Shown: positions 47,481-48,683 of the stretch, piece by piece
Layout: every line of letters begins with the position of its first letter
Numbering within the stretch: position 1 is the stretch's first letter
Origin: an uncultured Lachnospiraceae bacterium
GTDB lineage: Bacteria; Bacillota; Clostridia; Lachnospirales; Lachnospiraceae
Length of the DNA stretch: 48,683 bases
Reading direction: 5' to 3'
Assembly (NCBI GenBank): GCA_902797185.1
Contig: CADBRV010000058.1
Span: 1 to 48,683 of the forward strand
The notes under the pieces: generated by a model
What the model saw: the letters and a program-made list of their open reading frames with translations, nothing else
What the model was told of the DNA's origin: nothing
Database searches by the model: none
Position numbers and translations under genes: made by a program

Positions 47481-47747
47481 ATGCCGAGTACATCTGAAAT
47501 GACAAATTTTACTTTTAAAATCGATAAGGATACCAGGGAACGATTCAGCGAGTTATGTGATGAATTTGGCCTGACTATGTCTTCTGCAACGCTGGCATTA
47601 ATCAAGCAGGCTGTAAGAGACCAAAGCATGAGCTTTTCTCTTCGCGATGAGAATGGCTTTACGAAGGAGGAAGCTGCAGAACTTTCTCGAAGGATTCGTG
47701 AAGTAAGGAAGAAGGATGCCATTCATCACAACTTAATGGAGGGCTGA
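47481..47747 (+). CDS. RelB/DinJ-family antitoxin without a toxin gene
   Basis: An 88-residue protein with an N-terminal ribbon-helix-helix: TNFTFKIDKDTRERFSELCDEFGLTMSSATLALIKQAV. This is the RelB/DinJ antitoxin fold, which binds DNA and, through its C-terminus, a YafQ/RelE toxin. Downstream there is only a terminator and a convergent gene, and upstream the uracil permease, so no partner toxin is present. GGAGG precedes the ATG. It may be a solitary antitoxin or regulator. Confidence 0.82.
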   Translation: MPSTSEMTNFTFKIDKDTRERFSELCDEFGLTMSSATLALIKQAVRDQSMSFSLRDENGFTKEEAAELSRRIREVRKKDAIHHNLMEG

Positions 47748-47753
47748 TGAAAG

Positions 47754-47795
47754 AAGAGGGCTGTTTTCCGTTTCGAAAACAGCCCTCTTGTTGTA
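47754..47795. terminator. Bidirectional terminator
   Basis: Perfect 15-bp stem: AAGAGGGCTGTTTTC (47754-47768) and GAAAACAGCCCTCTT (47775-47789). It separates the RelB-like gene (+) from the convergent PHP gene (-). The T-rich stretch after it on the minus strand (CTTTCATCAGCC) is weak; on the plus strand GTTGTATTTCT follows. Confidence 0.8.
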
Positions 47796-47802
47796 TTTCT
47801 CT

Positions 47803-48606
47803 TTACAGCGGCAGGAACTGCGCCTTCCGCCCTGAAAATACGGTGTAATAGTGAAAGCCGCATTCCAGCAGCAGTTCCCGTGCTTCTTTGAAACCACCGC
47901 CTACATTTTCCGGGACATGGGCATCCGCACCGATAGTCAGGATTTCCCCGCCCAGCTCTTTGTACCTGCGGAGGATCTTTTCCCCCGGGATCGGGCTGCC
48001 CAGATGGAACGCATATCCGGAAGTGTTGCATTCGATGCCCTTCCCGCGCTCAACCAGGTATTTCAGGATCTCGTCCAACATGTCCTGGTAATTGGCCGGG
48101 TCATAATATTCTTTCTGGTGTGGCGCGTAGCGCACCAGGTAGCCGATATGCCCCAGGACGTCAAAATCGGAAAACGCGTGTATATTTTCCAGCGTGCAAC
48201 GGAAATATTCCTCAAAGGATTCGATTTCGCTCCTGCTTTCAAAGAAGGAAGGGTAGTAAGGATCTTTTCCATTAATTACATGGACAGAGCCGATGACGAA
48301 GTCAAAGGGGTGGTTCTCCACGATCTGTTTGTTTTGCGCGGCAACCTGGGACTGCAGCCCGACTTCCACTCCGCGGCGGATCTCAATCTTTCCTTCGTAT
48401 TTCTCCCGGAGCGCGTCCATCTCCGGAAAATAGGAAGCAAAATCCACCAGGTAATCCGGCTCATCCGGCATTTTCGGGTAATCAAGATCTTCATGGTCTG
48501 TAAAACAAATGCCGTCTAAACCCTGTTTCATGGCAGCTTCCACCATGTCTTTCGGCTCTGCGGTGCTGTCAGCGGAATAGCGGCAGTGCATATGGACATC
48601 CCACAT
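47803..48606 (-). CDS. hisK: PHP-domain histidinol-phosphatase
   Basis: A 267-residue metal-dependent phosphatase of the PHP superfamily. The motifs MWDVHMHCRYSAD (metal His pair), GICFTDHEDLDYP, RRGVEVGLQ (Glu ligand), VIGSVHVING, LGHIGYLVRY and TIGADAHVPENVGGGF are all present, as in HisK/HisJ-type histidinol phosphatases of Firmicutes. It would remove phosphate from histidinol phosphate in histidine synthesis. No other his gene is nearby. The ATG at 48606 has AGGAGG upstream; the frame is open to the edge of the window but lacks family similarity there. Confidence 0.88.
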   Translation of the reverse strand: MWDVHMHCRYSADSTAEPKDMVEAAMKQGLDGICFTDHEDLDYPKMPDEPDYLVDFASYFPEMDALREKYEGKIEIRRGVEVGLQSQVAAQNKQIVENHPFDFVIGSVHVINGKDPYYPSFFESRSEIESFEEYFRCTLENIHAFSDFDVLGHIGYLVRYAPHQKEYYDPANYQDMLDEILKYLVERGKGIECNTSGYAFHLGSPIPGEKILRRYKELGGEILTIGADAHVPENVGGGFKEARELLLECGFHYYTVFSGRKAQFLPL

Positions 48607-48683
48607 TTTTAATACCTCCTGAGGGGCGCAGACCCCTTGCGTGTTAAGGGTAACAGAATCCTCTAACTGCTTCAAGGTGTATC

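Noticed and set aside
48607-48683. tRNA-like stretch (GTTAGAGGATTC, then AGGGG-TCTGC-GCCCCT) before the PHP gene
   Set aside because: No T-loop TTCGA/TTCAA motif and no acceptor stem could be paired, so a tRNA gene or fragment is not supported.

Overview
The window looks like a chromosomal segment of a gut-type Clostridia, most likely a member of the Lachnospiraceae. This is inferred from gene content and style: a Firmicutes pyrK-pyrD pair (class 1B dihydroorotate dehydrogenase), an ECF transporter S component, OFA-type MFS carriers, NSS symporters, AGGAGG-type ribosome sites, TTGACA/TATAAT-type promoters and a VanZ-like protein. No rRNA, tRNA, CRISPR array or intact insertion sequence was recognised.

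Layout. 1-1130: end of an ECF S component, a small Cys-rich protein, and a HigB/HigA-type toxin-antitoxin pair with a palindromic operator. 1415-2589: a flavin reductase with a repetitive basic tail and a small FakA-C-terminus-like protein. 2714-11718: a rhamnose locus with a divergent AraC regulator, MFS carrier, GH78 alpha-L-rhamnosidase, rhamnulokinase, rhamnose isomerase and rhamnulose-1-phosphate aldolase. It appears to import a rhamnoside, cleave it inside the cell and degrade L-rhamnose to DHAP and lactaldehyde. 12292-13209: an XRE-Fic protein. 13406-17145: esterase and MFS carrier divergent from a LysR regulator. 17286-21818: AraC regulator divergent from a flavodoxin-domain protein, followed by a decayed old-yellow-enzyme gene and a small coiled-coil protein. 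22334-27398: two NSS symporters, a chorismate mutase-ACT protein and a membrane-anchored DUF2442 protein. 27487-30535: S-adenosylhomocysteinase, a TPR lipoprotein and a NUDIX hydrolase. 30599-36463: hflX then pyrC-pyrF-pyrK-pyrD-pyrE, a nearly complete UMP pathway. 36456-40424: VanZ-like, small membrane, HD-domain and extended M29 aminopeptidase genes. 40621-44334: purE, purM-purN, purD. 44655-47412: upp and a uracil permease. 47481-48606: an orphan RelB/DinJ antitoxin and a PHP histidinol phosphatase.

The most interesting signal is a dispersed, modular intergenic element, with about ten full, partial or decayed copies. In its full form it has an outer stem (A) enclosing two hairpins (B and C), followed by a further hairpin (D). 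The B/C part contains a ribosome-binding site and a short open frame, 25 codons in the two best copies, which starts at a conserved ATGAAA and stops inside the A stem. Most copies lie in the leader of the next gene on the same strand: the AraC gene at 3667, the flavodoxin gene, chorismate mutase, the TPR lipoprotein, the M29 peptidase and purD. Three of these have a promoter-like sequence just upstream. The 3' arm of D reads CCTCCTT or similar and can pair with the downstream Shine-Dalgarno sequence. In the purD and chorismate mutase leaders D is missing and the small frame runs through the gene's own Shine-Dalgarno site. Copies differ in sequence but often keep the pairing. This suggests either a leader-peptide/RNA switch family or a structured mobile repeat (REP/MITE-like) that supplies leaders. 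The sequence alone does not decide between these: the four differences between the two best 25-codon frames are all amino-acid changing, which argues against strong selection on the peptide.

Other oddities: a rhaB lacking its usual C-terminus and overlapping rhaA; an OYE-type gene with a one-base frameshift in a C run plus a large internal deletion; a promoter immediately followed by a strong terminator ahead of the NSS genes.
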